Positions 31,355-40,875 are shown, counted from the stretch's first letter. The stretch is 64,000 nucleotides of DNA from Rhizobium redzepovicii (GCF_019793435.1 NZ_JAILYH010000026.1:1-64000); one strand, 5' to 3'. Notes: generated by a model not told the origin, from the letters alone. Translations and numbers: made by a program.

Positions 31355-33487
31355 TCACCCCTCCAACTCCACAATCGCACAGCCATACCCCTCAAGCTCC
31401 AGCCTCCCCTTCACCGCCTTCCCCCCATCCAGCAGATCTCGCCCGGCCGGCACGCCGCCGATCGTCGCCGGCTGGTCCGTATAGTTCTGCACAAACAGCA
31501 GCCGCCGCTCGTCATTCATCCGCATCGTCACCTCCACGCCTTCGGGCAGGCCGCCGACCAGCGGTTCGATGCCTGCCTGGGGGAAGAGGCGTTCGGTCAG
31601 CGCTTCGGTCAACTCAGGCGTGAGATAGGTGCCGAGATAGACCACCTGCCCCTTGCCGACCTTGCGGGCGGTCGCCATTGCCCAGCCCTCGGCATAGCGG
31701 TTCGACCAGGCGGCGATCACTTCGACGTCGCTATCGACGGTGAGGTTTTCATAGAAGTGGCCGGCGGTGATTTCGCGGTTGCCGATCTTGAAGCGGCGTT
31801 GGCGGCGCTGGGATTCGGCCGGTTTGTTCGGCGGGATGACGAGACCGCCGGAGCGCTCCATCACGTCGAACAGGCCGTTGGCGCCGGGGGCGGTAAGACG
31901 GCCGAAATCTTCGACGCGTACGCCGGTGAGTTTAGACAGCGCGGTGCCCGGCGCGGTTTGCCGGATGACGTGGTTGTCTTCGTCGCGGGTGCCGGTGCGG
32001 GCGCCGATGACGACGGTGCCGCCTGAGGCTGCGAAGGCTTCGAGCTTGGCCGTCCATTCATCCTTCCACATCACCCAATGCGGGACATAGAAAAGTTTCA
32101 GCCTGGAAAGATCGTCTTCGGGATGAATGAAACCGCAGGCGATGCCGCGATCGTAGCAATATTGATGCATCAGGATCGCGTCGTCCTGCGGGCTCGGCAG
32201 GCCGATCGGATAGGTCTTGTGGGCTTCCTGATTGTCGAAATCGGAGCCGGCGATGCCGACATCCATGCGCACATAGGTGCCGAGGATCTTCGGCTGCAGC
32301 GCGATCATCTCGGTCGCGAAGCGCTTGGCCTCCTCATAGCGGTGGCGGCCGATATCGTCATGATCGATGATGCCCATCCAGTAGATCTCGGCGCCGAAAT
32401 GGGCCGGGCGCCAGCGGAAGAACATCAAGCCGTCAGCCCCGTGGGCGACCGAGGAGAGCGCCATGCGGCGCAACTCGCCCGGCTCCGGCGTCAGCGTGCA
32501 GAAGCCCGGCTGGCTGCCGAAACCCGATTGCTGCTCGGGAACGATGTAATTGCCGGAGAAGCCGCGGCAGATATCGAGGTGCAGCGCCTGCACCTTGGCG
32601 TGGTTGCCGAGCCGCTGGAACTCGTCATAGAGCATCGGATAGATGTCGTAGCCGACGAAATCGAGATCCTTGCTGAACTGCCCGCGGAAATCGATATCCC
32701 TCAAGCCCCCGAGATTGTGGAAGACGAACCAGGAGGGTTTGACGGCTCTGAGGATTTCCACCTGATCGTGCTGGAAGCGCGCTGTGGAGAAGGCGAGGAA
32801 GCGGTGGTAATCCTGCAGATGGCCGGGGCTCGGGAAGGTCGGACCGAACTCGATCGGCAGCACCACCTGGTCGAAACCGTCATAGGCCGTCGCCCAGAAA
32901 TCGCCGCCCCAGGCCCGGTTGAGCTTGGCGATCTCGCCGTATTTGTCGGCGAGGAAGGCCTGGAATTCGCTGAGCGTCGCCTTGGAAAAGCTCTCCGGCA
33001 TGCTGGTGTTGAGCTCGTTATCGGTCTGCCATCCCACGACATGCGGGTTGTCGCGATAGTGCTCGGCCATTGCCTTGGTGATGCGCTTGCTGTGCTCGCG
33101 AAACACAGGGCTTGCCGTGTCGCAATGCTGGCGCGAGCCGTGGCTCATCGGCCGGCCCTTGCCGTCAACCCTTAAAATTTCAGGGTGGGCTGCGGTCAGC
33201 CAGCGCGGCGGCGTCGCCGTCGGCGTGCACATGATCGTATCGATGCCGTAACGCCCGAGCAGTGATATGGCACGGTCGAACAGATCGAAATCGAAAGTAC
33301 CGAGCTTCGGCTCGAGAATATGCCAGGCGAATTCGGCCATGCGCACCACGTTGAAGCCGGCTTTGGCCATGCGCTCGGCGTCGCGCTCCCAATAGCTTTC
33401 ATCGACATGCTCGGGATAATGCGGCGCACCGACGAGGAAGCGGTCGGTCTTGACGGGGTTCCATACGGAGAGGGTCTTGTCGGACAC
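31355..33487 (-). CDS. Beta-galactosidase, glycoside hydrolase family 42
   Basis: A 710-residue cytoplasmic enzyme of family GH42. The TIM barrel begins RFLVGAPHYPEHVDESYWER. The acid/base Glu lies in QTDNELNTS and the nucleophile region in RWRPAHFGAEIYWMGIID. A trimerisation domain (about 400-620) and a C-terminal beta domain (LLFVQNYTDQPATI) follow. The start is the GTG at 33487, preceded by AAGGAAAG; longer frames enter the ABC ATPase gene. It is the last gene of a sugar ABC operon, 13 bases after the ATPase, and should hydrolyse the imported beta-galactoside. No signal peptide is present, consistent with intracellular action. Confidence 0.92.
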   Translation of the reverse strand: MSDKTLSVWNPVKTDRFLVGAPHYPEHVDESYWERDAERMAKAGFNVVRMAEFAWHILEPKLGTFDFDLFDRAISLLGRYGIDTIMCTPTATPPRWLTAAHPEILRVDGKGRPMSHGSRQHCDTASPVFREHSKRITKAMAEHYRDNPHVVGWQTDNELNTSMPESFSKATLSEFQAFLADKYGEIAKLNRAWGGDFWATAYDGFDQVVLPIEFGPTFPSPGHLQDYHRFLAFSTARFQHDQVEILRAVKPSWFVFHNLGGLRDIDFRGQFSKDLDFVGYDIYPMLYDEFQRLGNHAKVQALHLDICRGFSGNYIVPEQQSGFGSQPGFCTLTPEPGELRRMALSSVAHGADGLMFFRWRPAHFGAEIYWMGIIDHDDIGRHRYEEAKRFATEMIALQPKILGTYVRMDVGIAGSDFDNQEAHKTYPIGLPSPQDDAILMHQYCYDRGIACGFIHPEDDLSRLKLFYVPHWVMWKDEWTAKLEAFAASGGTVVIGARTGTRDEDNHVIRQTAPGTALSKLTGVRVEDFGRLTAPGANGLFDVMERSGGLVIPPNKPAESQRRQRRFKIGNREITAGHFYENLTVDSDVEVIAAWSNRYAEGWAMATARKVGKGQVVYLGTYLTPELTEALTERLFPQAGIEPLVGGLPEGVEVTMRMNDERRLLFVQNYTDQPATIGGVPAGRDLLDGGKAVKGRLELEGYGCAIVELEG

Positions 33488-33500
33488 GGTGGGTCTTTCC

Positions 33501-34646
33501 TTATCTGTCGAGAATGGTCTTGCGGGCGCTGATCGCGCGGCCGCCTTCGGATGAAAAGAGATAGAGCTCGCTGGCATCGAGCTTCAGCGCCACCTTCTGC
33601 TCAGCGGCGAAGGGCGCGACGTAGCTGAGCTGCACGGTGATGTGGCCGGTGCCGCTCTCCGAGGCGATGGTTCGCATATTGCCGGCGTCGACATAGAGAA
33701 TGGTTTCGCGGCCGAGATGCTCGACCAGCCGGACATCGCCTTCGATCGCCCCGCCCTGGCTGGCATCGGTGACGATCGATATCGTCTCCGGACGAACGCC
33801 GAGCGTCAGGCTGGCGCCTTTTCCAAGCGCCGACGGCTGCGCCAGCTCCACTGTCACCGGCACGAGGCCGGGTGCCGAAACGGTGATATTGCGGCCCGAC
33901 ACGTCGTCGACGGTGACGCCGAGGAAATTCATGCGCGGCGCGCCGAGGAAGCCGGCGACAAAAAGATTGTCGGGGTTGCGGTAAAGCTCCAACGGCGAGC
34001 CGACCTGCTCGATGATCCCCTGGTTCAGCACGACGATGCGGCTTGCCATGGTCATCGCCTCCACCTGGTCGTGGGTGACGTAGACCATGGTGGCGCCGAG
34101 TTCGGCATGCAGGCTGCTCAATTCGACGCGCATCTGGGTGCGGAGCGCCGCATCGAGGTTCGACAGCGGCTCGTCGAACAGGAAGACCTCGGGCGAGCGG
34201 GTGATCGCCCGGCCGATCGCCACACGCTGCCGCTGGCCACCGGAAAGCTGCTTCGGGCGCTTGTCGAGCTGATCGGTAATCCTCAAGATCTTGGCGGCGC
34301 GTGCAACGGCCACGTCGATCTCGGCCTTCGGGCGCTTGGCCATGCGCAGGCCGAAGCCCATATTCTCCGCCACCGTCATATGCGGATAGAGCGCATAGGA
34401 CTGGAAGACCATGGCGATGCCGCGATCACCCGGTTCCTGCTTGCTGACGTCGCGGCCATTGATCAGGATCTGGCCGGAGGAAATCTCCTCCAGGCCGGCG
34501 ATCGATTTCAAAAGCGTGGACTTGCCGCAGCCCGACGGCCCGACCATGACGATGAACTCGCCTTGCGCCACGGAAAGATCGATGCCGCGCAGCGCATGAT
34601 AGCTGCCGTAATTCTTGTTGATCTCACGGAGTTCGAGACTGGTCAT
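33501..34646 (-). CDS. Sugar ABC transporter ATP-binding protein (UgpC/MalK type)
   Basis: A 381-residue ATPase of the CUT1 family. Walker A GPSGCGKST, the Q-loop, the signature LSGGQRQR, Walker B VFLFDEP and the switch His in YVTHDQ are all intact. The C-terminal TOBE/regulatory domain (LGVRPETISI, HLGRETILYV) is typical of MalK/UgpC proteins. It lies between the permease genes and the GH42 gene in one minus-strand operon. It energises import through the two permeases encoded just upstream. Confidence 0.93.
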   Translation of the reverse strand: MTSLELREINKNYGSYHALRGIDLSVAQGEFIVMVGPSGCGKSTLLKSIAGLEEISSGQILINGRDVSKQEPGDRGIAMVFQSYALYPHMTVAENMGFGLRMAKRPKAEIDVAVARAAKILRITDQLDKRPKQLSGGQRQRVAIGRAITRSPEVFLFDEPLSNLDAALRTQMRVELSSLHAELGATMVYVTHDQVEAMTMASRIVVLNQGIIEQVGSPLELYRNPDNLFVAGFLGAPRMNFLGVTVDDVSGRNITVSAPGLVPVTVELAQPSALGKGASLTLGVRPETISIVTDASQGGAIEGDVRLVEHLGRETILYVDAGNMRTIASESGTGHITVQLSYVAPFAAEQKVALKLDASELYLFSSEGGRAISARKTILDR

Positions 34647-34683
34647 GTCCTGGCCCTCTCTTGTTGAAATGGAAAACGCACGC

Positions 34684-35535
34684 TCATCCCTTCACCGCCC
34701 CCATGGTCAGGCCGGCGATGAAGTGGCGCTGCATTAGGAAGAACATCACCACCGGCGGCACGGCGACGACGATGGTGCCCGCGGAAATCAGGTTCCAGGC
34801 CGAGACCCATTCGCCGCGCAGATTGGCAAGGCCTGCGGTGACCGGCTTGACGCTGTCGCTGACGGTCAGCACCACCGCCCAGAAATAGTCGTTCCAGATG
34901 AAGGTGAAGATCAGGATGGCAAGCGCCGCCAGTGCCGGCCGCACCAGCGGGATCGCCACATGGATGAGCGTCTGGAAGGGCGACGCCCCTTCGGCGCGGG
35001 CCGCCTGAAAGAGTTCGTCCGGCAGGGCGGCGATGAAATTGCGCATGAACAGCGTCGCGAACCCGGTCTGGAAGGCGACATGGAAGATGATCAGCGCCGC
35101 CGTGGTGTCGATCAGGTCGAGGCGGACCATCAGGTCGCGCACCGGGATCATCATGATCTGATGCGGCAGGAAATTGCCGCCGACGAACAGCGCGAAGATC
35201 AACATATTGCCGGGAAAGCGGTAGCGCGATAGCACGTAGCCGGCGAGCGTCGAGAGCGCCAGCACGCCGATCACCGAGGGAATGGTGATGATCAGGCTGT
35301 TGAGGAAGTAGCGCGCCATCGGCGTCTGGGTGAAGACGGCGGTGTAATTATCGATGACACCGATGCCGGTCGGCCATCCCCACAGATTGCCGCCCATGAC
35401 ATCCTCGGTCGAGCGGAACGAGGTGAGGATGATTGCAAACAGCGGGCAGAGCCAGAGCAGCAGCACGATGACGACGGCAAGCACATAGAGGCGGCGCTGC
35501 CAGACGGCGGCTTCCGGAATGGGACGAGGATACAT
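34684..35535 (-). CDS. Carbohydrate ABC transporter permease (MalG/LacG type)
   Basis: A 283-residue inner membrane permease with six predicted helices. The first is at about 15-37 (LYVLAVVIVLLLWLCPLFAI). The EAA loop that docks to the ATPase reads AARAEGASPFQTLIHVAIPL. The start is the ATG at 35535, which overlaps the stop of the partner permease (TGATG), so the two are translated in a coupled way. It ends 38 bases before the ATPase gene. It forms the transmembrane pore with the MalF-type permease. Confidence 0.92.
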   Translation of the reverse strand: MYPRPIPEAAVWQRRLYVLAVVIVLLLWLCPLFAIILTSFRSTEDVMGGNLWGWPTGIGVIDNYTAVFTQTPMARYFLNSLIITIPSVIGVLALSTLAGYVLSRYRFPGNMLIFALFVGGNFLPHQIMMIPVRDLMVRLDLIDTTAALIIFHVAFQTGFATLFMRNFIAALPDELFQAARAEGASPFQTLIHVAIPLVRPALAALAILIFTFIWNDYFWAVVLTVSDSVKPVTAGLANLRGEWVSAWNLISAGTIVVAVPPVVMFFLMQRHFIAGLTMGAVKG

Positions 35536-36419
35536 CAGCCTCCCCTCTCTTCGCTGCGGATGATGTGACTGAGATACCAGGCGATGAAGACGGCCATGAT
35601 CACGAAGAGCACGGAGGCGATCGCCGCGCCGTAGCCGAAGCGGTAGGAAAAGATCGACTGCTCGTACATCTGGTAGGCAAGCACCGAGGACGAGCCGAAC
35701 GGCCCGCCTGAGGTCATCACCGACACCATGTCGAAGGAGCGCAGGGCGCCGACGACGGTGACGGCAATGGCGATGAAAGTGACCTGGGTCAGCTGCGGCA
35801 GCACGATGTGGCGCAGCATGTTCCAGCCCCTCGCCCCGTCCACGCGGCCGGCGCCGATCAGCTCTTCGCTCAAATTGTTGAGACCGGCGAGATAGAGCAC
35901 CATGCAGAAGGTGACCTGCGGCCAGAGAGCGGCGATGACAATGGCGAAGGTGACGAAATGCTCGTCGGACAGAACCGCCGGCGCGACCGCCCCGAAGGCC
36001 CGGAAGATCAGCGCGAGAAGGCCGAACTCCGGCGTATAGACCCAGGTGAAGACGACGCCGACGGTCACCGAGGCGAGCACCAGCGGAATGAAGAACAGCG
36101 ACTTCAGGAAGCGCATGCCGCGGATTTTCTGGTTGACCAGCAGCGCGATGGCAAGCCCGATCGGCGGGGCGGCCATGAACATGACGAGCCAGATCAGATT
36201 GTTCTTCAGCGACACGTAGAATTGCGGATCGTTGTAGAGCTCGACGTAATTGCCGAAGCCGATCCACACCATCGGGCCGAAGCCGTCCCAGTCGTGCAAA
36301 CTGATCCAGACGCTGCGGACGGCCGACAGCAGGATGACGGTCGAAAACAGCACGATCGCTGGTGCGATGAGCAAAGTCGGGGTAAGCCACCAACGCTGGC
36401 GGCGCCATAATGTCTGCAT
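35535..36419 (-). CDS. Carbohydrate ABC transporter permease (MalF/LacF type)
   Basis: A 294-residue permease with six helices; the first is WLTPTLLIAPAIVLFSTVIL. The EAA-type loop is GAGRVDGARGWNMLRHIVLP. It is the first of the two permeases in the operon and overlaps the second by one base. About 340 bases of repeat-rich DNA separate it from the binding-protein gene, and these could let the binding-protein message be more abundant than the rest. Confidence 0.92.
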   Translation of the reverse strand: MQTLWRRQRWWLTPTLLIAPAIVLFSTVILLSAVRSVWISLHDWDGFGPMVWIGFGNYVELYNDPQFYVSLKNNLIWLVMFMAAPPIGLAIALLVNQKIRGMRFLKSLFFIPLVLASVTVGVVFTWVYTPEFGLLALIFRAFGAVAPAVLSDEHFVTFAIVIAALWPQVTFCMVLYLAGLNNLSEELIGAGRVDGARGWNMLRHIVLPQLTQVTFIAIAVTVVGALRSFDMVSVMTSGGPFGSSSVLAYQMYEQSIFSYRFGYGAAIASVLFVIMAVFIAWYLSHIIRSEERGG

Positions 36420-36467
36420 GTCAGGAGCCTCATGTTAAAGGTGCGAGGTCTTTCCGCTCGAGCCGCC

Positions 36468-36722
36468 GGCAAAGCCCGCCAACCCCTCTTTCGTCATGCT
36501 CGGGCTTGTCCCGCGCATCTGCACAGGTCGGTGCGCAGCAGATCCTCGGCACAAGGCCGAGGATGACGTCGAGTTGAGGCGGGCGTCGCCGGGAGTAGAG
36601 CGACGCCCTCGGTTTGCTGGCAAAGCCTGCCAACTCCCCCTTCGTCAGGCTCGGGTTGTCCCGAGCACCTGCAACCGATCGATAGGGCAGCAGATCCTCG
36701 GCACGAGGCCGAGGAATGACGT
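36468..36722. repeat. Tandem duplication carrying two RIME-like palindromes
   Basis: GGCAAAGCCCGCCAACCCCT... at 36468 recurs at 36619 (period 151 bases). Each copy contains a palindrome of the form CGTCATGCTCGGGCTTGTCC...CCTCGGCACAAGGCCGAGGATGACG (36491-36568 and 36643-36721). The block fills the gap between the binding-protein and permease genes. No gene is present. The hairpins may act as processing or attenuation signals in the operon message. Confidence 0.65.
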
Positions 36723-36761
36723 TGAGTAAGAGCGCAGTCCGTCACCAAACCGGTTGCAAGC

Positions 36762-38036
36762 TCAGATCTTATAGATCCGCTTGCGCGTGCCCTCGAGGCG
36801 CGTGAGGATCGCCTTGCGCCGGTCGGGCTTGGCCATGAACTCCTGGAAGCCGACGAGGCCGGCCTGGGCCATGTCGGGGTCGCTGTCTCGGTCGTAATAT
36901 TGCGAGGTGCCCTGCACCGTCTTCATCGTCTCCACAGCGATATTGACGAGCGGATCCTTGCTCTGAGGCAGGTCGTTGCGCGGTGGCACGTTGCCGCCGG
37001 GCTCCAGATAGGCCGCCAGGTTCTCCGGTCTGTAGAAATAGGCGAGGAAGTCGCGGGCGCCCTGCTTATTCTTAGCCTTGGCGGGAATATGGATCGAATT
37101 GACCGAGAACTCCTCGAAATGGCCGACCTTGGCGTCGAGCACCGGGAAGGTCGCGTAGCCGAGCTGCGGCAGATCCTCGGCGGTGAAGGCCGAGCGCAGG
37201 AAGGCGCCGAGGTTCATCATGCCCGCCTTCTTCTGCGCCAGAAGGGCTGCCGCCTCCTGCCAGCCGAACGAGGTATGGTTCGGGGTGAAGAAACCCTTCG
37301 CAATCATCGCTTCCCACTGGTCGAAGACAGCGGTTAGCGACGGATCAAGATAGCTCATTTCGCCATTCATCAGCGCCATGTGCTTGTCGAGACCGTTGAT
37401 GCGCAGGTTCATCTGGTCGAACCAGCCGGCCGCCGGCCACAATTCCTTGGTGCCGATCGCAACTGGGGTGATGCCGGCCGCCTTGCACTTGTCGCCATAG
37501 GCCATGAAGTCCTCGGCCGTTTTCGGCACGGTCAATCCATGCTCTTCGAACACGTCCTTGCGGTAGAACATACCCCAGAGCGTGCCGCCGGTGGGAAGGC
37601 CGTACTGCTTGCCGTCTTCGGTGACGGCGCCGGCCGTCGCCCCCAACACATCCTTGTACTTTTCCTTCTCGAAGAGATCGGAAATATCGTCGAACAGGCC
37701 GCGCTTGACGAAGGCGCGCATGCGGTTGCCGGAAAACCAGGAGCAGACATCCGGCGCGCCGGCGACGAGATAGTTGCGGATCGCCGTCTTGTGGGCCTCG
37801 TGATCCATATTGTTGATGACGACATTGACGCCGGCTTCCTTGCTGAAGCCCGCGGCGATCGCCTTCAGCGCGCCGAGCGCTTCGCCATTGTTTTCGGCGG
37901 AGATCATCGTGACCTCCTGCGCCTGGGCGATCGCCGGGATCGGGAAGCCGCCGGTGACAGCCGCGGCGGACACCAGGCCCGCGCCCTTCAGGAAGCGCCT
38001 GCGGGTGGTTGACGGAAATTGCTTCAAAAATGTCAT
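36762..38036 (-). CDS. Sugar ABC transporter substrate-binding protein, Tat-exported
   Basis: A 424-residue periplasmic binding protein of the CUT1 type. The N-terminus carries a twin-arginine signal, TTRRRFLKGAGLVSAAAVTG, with cleavage near AIAQAQ. The mature part shows VTMISAENNGEALGALKAIA and the usual binding-protein motif GKQYGLPTGGTLWGMFYRKD. The start at 38036 follows GGAGGAATTC. It heads the operon with two permeases, an ATPase and a GH42 enzyme, so the ligand is probably a beta-galactoside oligosaccharide. A ROK regulator is encoded divergently. Confidence 0.9.
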   Translation of the reverse strand: MTFLKQFPSTTRRRFLKGAGLVSAAAVTGGFPIPAIAQAQEVTMISAENNGEALGALKAIAAGFSKEAGVNVVINNMDHEAHKTAIRNYLVAGAPDVCSWFSGNRMRAFVKRGLFDDISDLFEKEKYKDVLGATAGAVTEDGKQYGLPTGGTLWGMFYRKDVFEEHGLTVPKTAEDFMAYGDKCKAAGITPVAIGTKELWPAAGWFDQMNLRINGLDKHMALMNGEMSYLDPSLTAVFDQWEAMIAKGFFTPNHTSFGWQEAAALLAQKKAGMMNLGAFLRSAFTAEDLPQLGYATFPVLDAKVGHFEEFSVNSIHIPAKAKNKQGARDFLAYFYRPENLAAYLEPGGNVPPRNDLPQSKDPLVNIAVETMKTVQGTSQYYDRDSDPDMAQAGLVGFQEFMAKPDRRKAILTRLEGTRKRIYKI

Positions 38037-38203
38037 TGAATTCCTCCCAGTTGATCGATCGACATCTCCCGACCGCCGCCTCCTCCATGAAACGGTCCGA
38101 CCAGGCTTCAACACCGCGATCCACCCGCAATTCCAGCGATAATCCGCTTGGCTGAGTTGATCGGCGGGCGAACTTATGCATAGATCTTTTCGGCCCGCAA
38201 TAA

Positions 38204-38220
38204 TTAATTTACAAAATTAA
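38204..38220. promoter_or_regulatory. Candidate ROK operator TTAATTT-ACA-AAATTAA
   Basis: A perfect palindrome with seven-base arms and a three-base centre, ten bases before the GTG of the ROK regulator and 167 bases before the binding-protein start. AT-rich TTWATTT/AAATWAA arms are typical of NagC/Mlc/XylR-type operators. It is the only such site in an otherwise GC-rich gap. Confidence 0.6.
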
Positions 38221-38230
38221 GGAATGCATC

Positions 38231-39445
38231 GTGAAGTTAAAAGGCGACCAGACCACGGCGAGAGCCATGAACCGACGCCTCATTCTCAACCTTCTCCGGC
38301 GCGAAGGGCCGAGGAGCCGCGCCGACATCGCCGCCGTCATCGGCTTGAGCCCGGCCGCCGTCACCTTCGTCGTCACCGACCTGCTGGAGGAAGGCATCGT
38401 CCTCGAAGGCAAGACCGTGCCCGGCCTTACCGGCCGCCGGCCGATCCCGGTCGATATCAACTACGAACACGCGCTTGCCGTCGGCTTCAAGCTGATGGTG
38501 GATTCGGTCGAGTGCGTGGCGACGGACCTCGCTACCAACCCGGTCGCCGCCATGCGGGTCAGCCTTGCCGGCCACGACCCCGATAAAGTCGCCGACCTGC
38601 TGGCGGCGACCGTCCCGGAACTGGTCAAGCTCGCCGGCCGGCCCGACGCCAGGCTTGCCGGCATCGGCATTTCCATGCCCGGCGTCATCAACCACGAGCA
38701 GACGGCCTGCGTGCGCAGCTACCGCTTCGGCTGGAACAACGTTCCGCTGGCCGCGCTGGTCGCGGCCCGCGTCCACGTGCCGGTCTGGCTGGAGGACGAC
38801 ACCAACGCCTATGCCATCGCCCAGCAGCTCTTCGGGCTTGGCCGCCAGCACCGCAACATGGCGGTGCTCGCCGTCGGCGTCGGCATCAGCTGCGCACTCG
38901 TCATTGACGGCAAGCTCTATCGCGGCGCCAATGGTGCCGCCGGCAAGTTCGGCCACACGCTCTTCGAGGAAGGCGGCCGGCTCTGCGAATGCGGCAAACG
39001 CGGCTGTCTGATGGCCTATCACTCGGAACTGTCGATGCTGCGCCGCTGGCGGGAAGCAACCGGCCGCGGCGAGGAACTGGGCTTGCCTCAACTCTGCGAG
39101 GCACTGTTATCAGGCGACGCCACCGCCCTCGCCCTCGTCGCCGATTCCGGCCGCGGCATCGGCACCGCCCTTGCCAATCTCGTCAACATCACCGACCCCG
39201 AAGTCATCGTCGCCGGCGGCGAAGCCGTCTCCCTCGGCGATCCCTTCCTGACACCACTGCGCGAAGCCCTCGCCGCCCGAACCTTCCGCACCGCCCCGCC
39301 GCTTTTGCCCGACTGGGAAGACAATTCCTGGGCCCGGGGTGCTGCCGCCCTGGTCACCCAGAAGATCTTCGACTTCGAATCGTCGGGCGGGGTGACGGAT
39401 ATTGCGACTCTGGGGAATGTCAGAGGCTCGACGTCGGCGGCTTGA
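38231..39445 (+). CDS. ROK-family transcriptional regulator
   Basis: A 404-residue ROK regulator. The N-terminal winged helix (RRLILNLLRREGPRSRADIAAVIGLSP) is followed by a sugar-kinase-like domain. The ROK zinc motif CECGKRGCL is present. The ATP-site region (GVGISCALVIDGKLYRGANG) is relaxed, as in non-kinase regulators. It starts with GTG at 38231. It is divergent from the ABC/GH42 operon with a strong palindrome between the starts, so it probably represses both until the sugar or its product binds. Confidence 0.92.
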   Translation: MKLKGDQTTARAMNRRLILNLLRREGPRSRADIAAVIGLSPAAVTFVVTDLLEEGIVLEGKTVPGLTGRRPIPVDINYEHALAVGFKLMVDSVECVATDLATNPVAAMRVSLAGHDPDKVADLLAATVPELVKLAGRPDARLAGIGISMPGVINHEQTACVRSYRFGWNNVPLAALVAARVHVPVWLEDDTNAYAIAQQLFGLGRQHRNMAVLAVGVGISCALVIDGKLYRGANGAAGKFGHTLFEEGGRLCECGKRGCLMAYHSELSMLRRWREATGRGEELGLPQLCEALLSGDATALALVADSGRGIGTALANLVNITDPEVIVAGGEAVSLGDPFLTPLREALAARTFRTAPPLLPDWEDNSWARGAAALVTQKIFDFESSGGVTDIATLGNVRGSTSAA

Positions 39446-39662
39446 GACGCGCGAGATAGGCCGGATTTGCCGGATAACTCATTCCGTGCAAGGCGGGCTT
39501 GCACGGCACGACAGAGGATACACCCAACCCGAGCAGCCACCGCGGCCTAGATACACTCGCTTACAAAAAGGCAGGATTCCCGACACATCCCAGGTTCAAT
39601 CATTGGCTGAAATGCGATTGCGGCCGATGAGCCGGAAAGGTCAATTCAGGAAGGATGACACG

Positions 39663-40049
39663 ATGAAAACGATCCAGGCTATGGCCCTCGGCCTTGTTCT
39701 CGGCGCTGCCACGACAGCGCATGCGGACCAGCCGCTGCAGCGCACCGATCTCGTCCGGAGCGACATCGACGTGCCCGGCCATGAGGCCGTTCAGGTACGC
39801 GTCGATTTCGCCCCCGGCGTTCTCGCCCCCAATCATTCTCATCCCGGCGAAGAGATCGCCTTCGTTGTCGATGGCACGCTGGAATACCGGCTCGAAGGCC
39901 GGGAGCCAGTGACGCTCAAGGCCGGCCAGTCCCTGTTCATTCCCTCCGGCGTGGTGCACTCGGCCAAGAACGTCGGCAGCGGCAAGGCATCGGAGCTGGC
40001 GACCTATATCGTGCACAAGGGAGAGCCGCTGGTCGTGCCTGCCAAGTGA
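39663..40049 (+). CDS. Exported cupin-domain protein
   Basis: A 128-residue protein with a signal peptide (MKTIQAMALGLVLGAATTAHA) and a single cupin barrel. The cupin motif 1 metal ligands are visible in PNHSHPGEEIAFVVDG, and the second motif is LFIPSGVVHSAKNVG. AAGGATGACACG precedes the ATG. Exported small cupins of this type are widespread in rhizobia, and their substrate is unknown. It is convergent with the DUF4168 gene, with a strong hairpin between them. Confidence 0.88.
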   Translation: MKTIQAMALGLVLGAATTAHADQPLQRTDLVRSDIDVPGHEAVQVRVDFAPGVLAPNHSHPGEEIAFVVDGTLEYRLEGREPVTLKAGQSLFIPSGVVHSAKNVGSGKASELATYIVHKGEPLVVPAK

Positions 40050-40064
40050 GCCTGCGTCAGGAAT

Positions 40065-40091
40065 GCGGCGGGCGCCGGAAGCGCTCGCCGC
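40065..40091. terminator. Candidate bidirectional terminator hairpin
   Basis: GCGGCGGGCG pairs with CGCTCGCCGC (one mismatch) around CCGGAAG, between convergent genes. No T-run follows on either strand, so a pure intrinsic terminator is uncertain. Confidence 0.45.
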
Positions 40092-40126
40092 CCGGACTCT
40101 TGGCCCGCCCCTGCGTTTGAGTGAGG

Positions 40127-40576
40127 CTATTGCTGCGGCTGCGCCGGCGGCGGGGTGCCGATCTTTTCCAGAACCTTCTTGGCCAGCGCCGGATCGCTCT
40201 GGGCGGCCGTCAGGATCGAGGAATATTCCTCGACGGAGATATCTTTGGAGGCTTCGACGGTATCGACCATCTGTTTCTTGGCTTCTGCCTGCAGCTTTTG
40301 CTTGCCGGCCTCGTCCTTCGTCGCGCCGATCTTGGCCGAATATTCCTGCCTGACTTTGTCGACCTGCAGATAGGCAACGGCAAAGGCCTCGAGCTTCTGA
40401 TCGCTGACGGCCGCGGGCGCCGCCGTACCGCCGCTCTGGCCCTGCATCGGCGCCTGGCCCTGTGCCGGCGGCTGGGCTTGCGCCTGGGCCATCTCCGCAG
40501 CGGATGCCGGGCTGAAAGCAAGCAGGCTGAAGACAGCCGCGGTCATCATTGCCAGGGATGTGTAACGAGTGATCAT
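40127..40576 (-). CDS. Exported DUF4168 protein
   Basis: A 149-residue periplasmic protein. The signal peptide ends SPASAAEMA, then a Gln/Pro/Ala-rich linker, then a DUF4168 helical domain (VSDQKLEAFAVAYLQVDKVR, KISVEEYSSILTAAQSDPAL) and a Pro/Gln tail. DUF4168 members are small exported helical proteins without known activity. It is monocistronic. The gap 40577-40875 behind its start shows no gene, although a plus frame reads GGFVTPTGPTAPMPMAYV, possibly a remnant. Confidence 0.82.
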   Translation of the reverse strand: MITRYTSLAMMTAAVFSLLAFSPASAAEMAQAQAQPPAQGQAPMQGQSGGTAAPAAVSDQKLEAFAVAYLQVDKVRQEYSAKIGATKDEAGKQKLQAEAKKQMVDTVEASKDISVEEYSSILTAAQSDPALAKKVLEKIGTPPPAQPQQ

Positions 40577-40875
40577 ATTCGTTCCTTTTCACGTGCATGA
40601 TTTGATTGGCAGCAAGCCGCCTCGGTCGATCGCCAGCCGCTGAATGGCCGGCGAGGTCGCGAACATGGAGCCCCTAAGAGGGCACGGTGCGGCGGTAACG
40701 GGGCCATTTGCTGACGATTGAACGGCGGCTTTGTGACGCCGACCGGCCCCACCGCGCCGATGCCGATGGCGTACGTATCGCCTGAGGGTGGCATTCTCGC
40801 CGCAGTAAGAGGCGGAGTTGTGCAGGCTCTGCGGCAATCGTATGGTCCTGCACTACGCCAAACGGAGGAGCCCAA

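Noticed and set aside
31054..31484. Extension of a second plus frame past the end of the MFS gene
   Set aside because: Runs through the 43-bp inverted repeat and into the GH42 3' end; low-complexity product with no homology pattern.
40718..40875. Plus frame reading GGFVTPTGPTAPMPMAYV before the ABM-fold gene
   Set aside because: No start signal and no continuation; at most a remnant, so not called as a gene.
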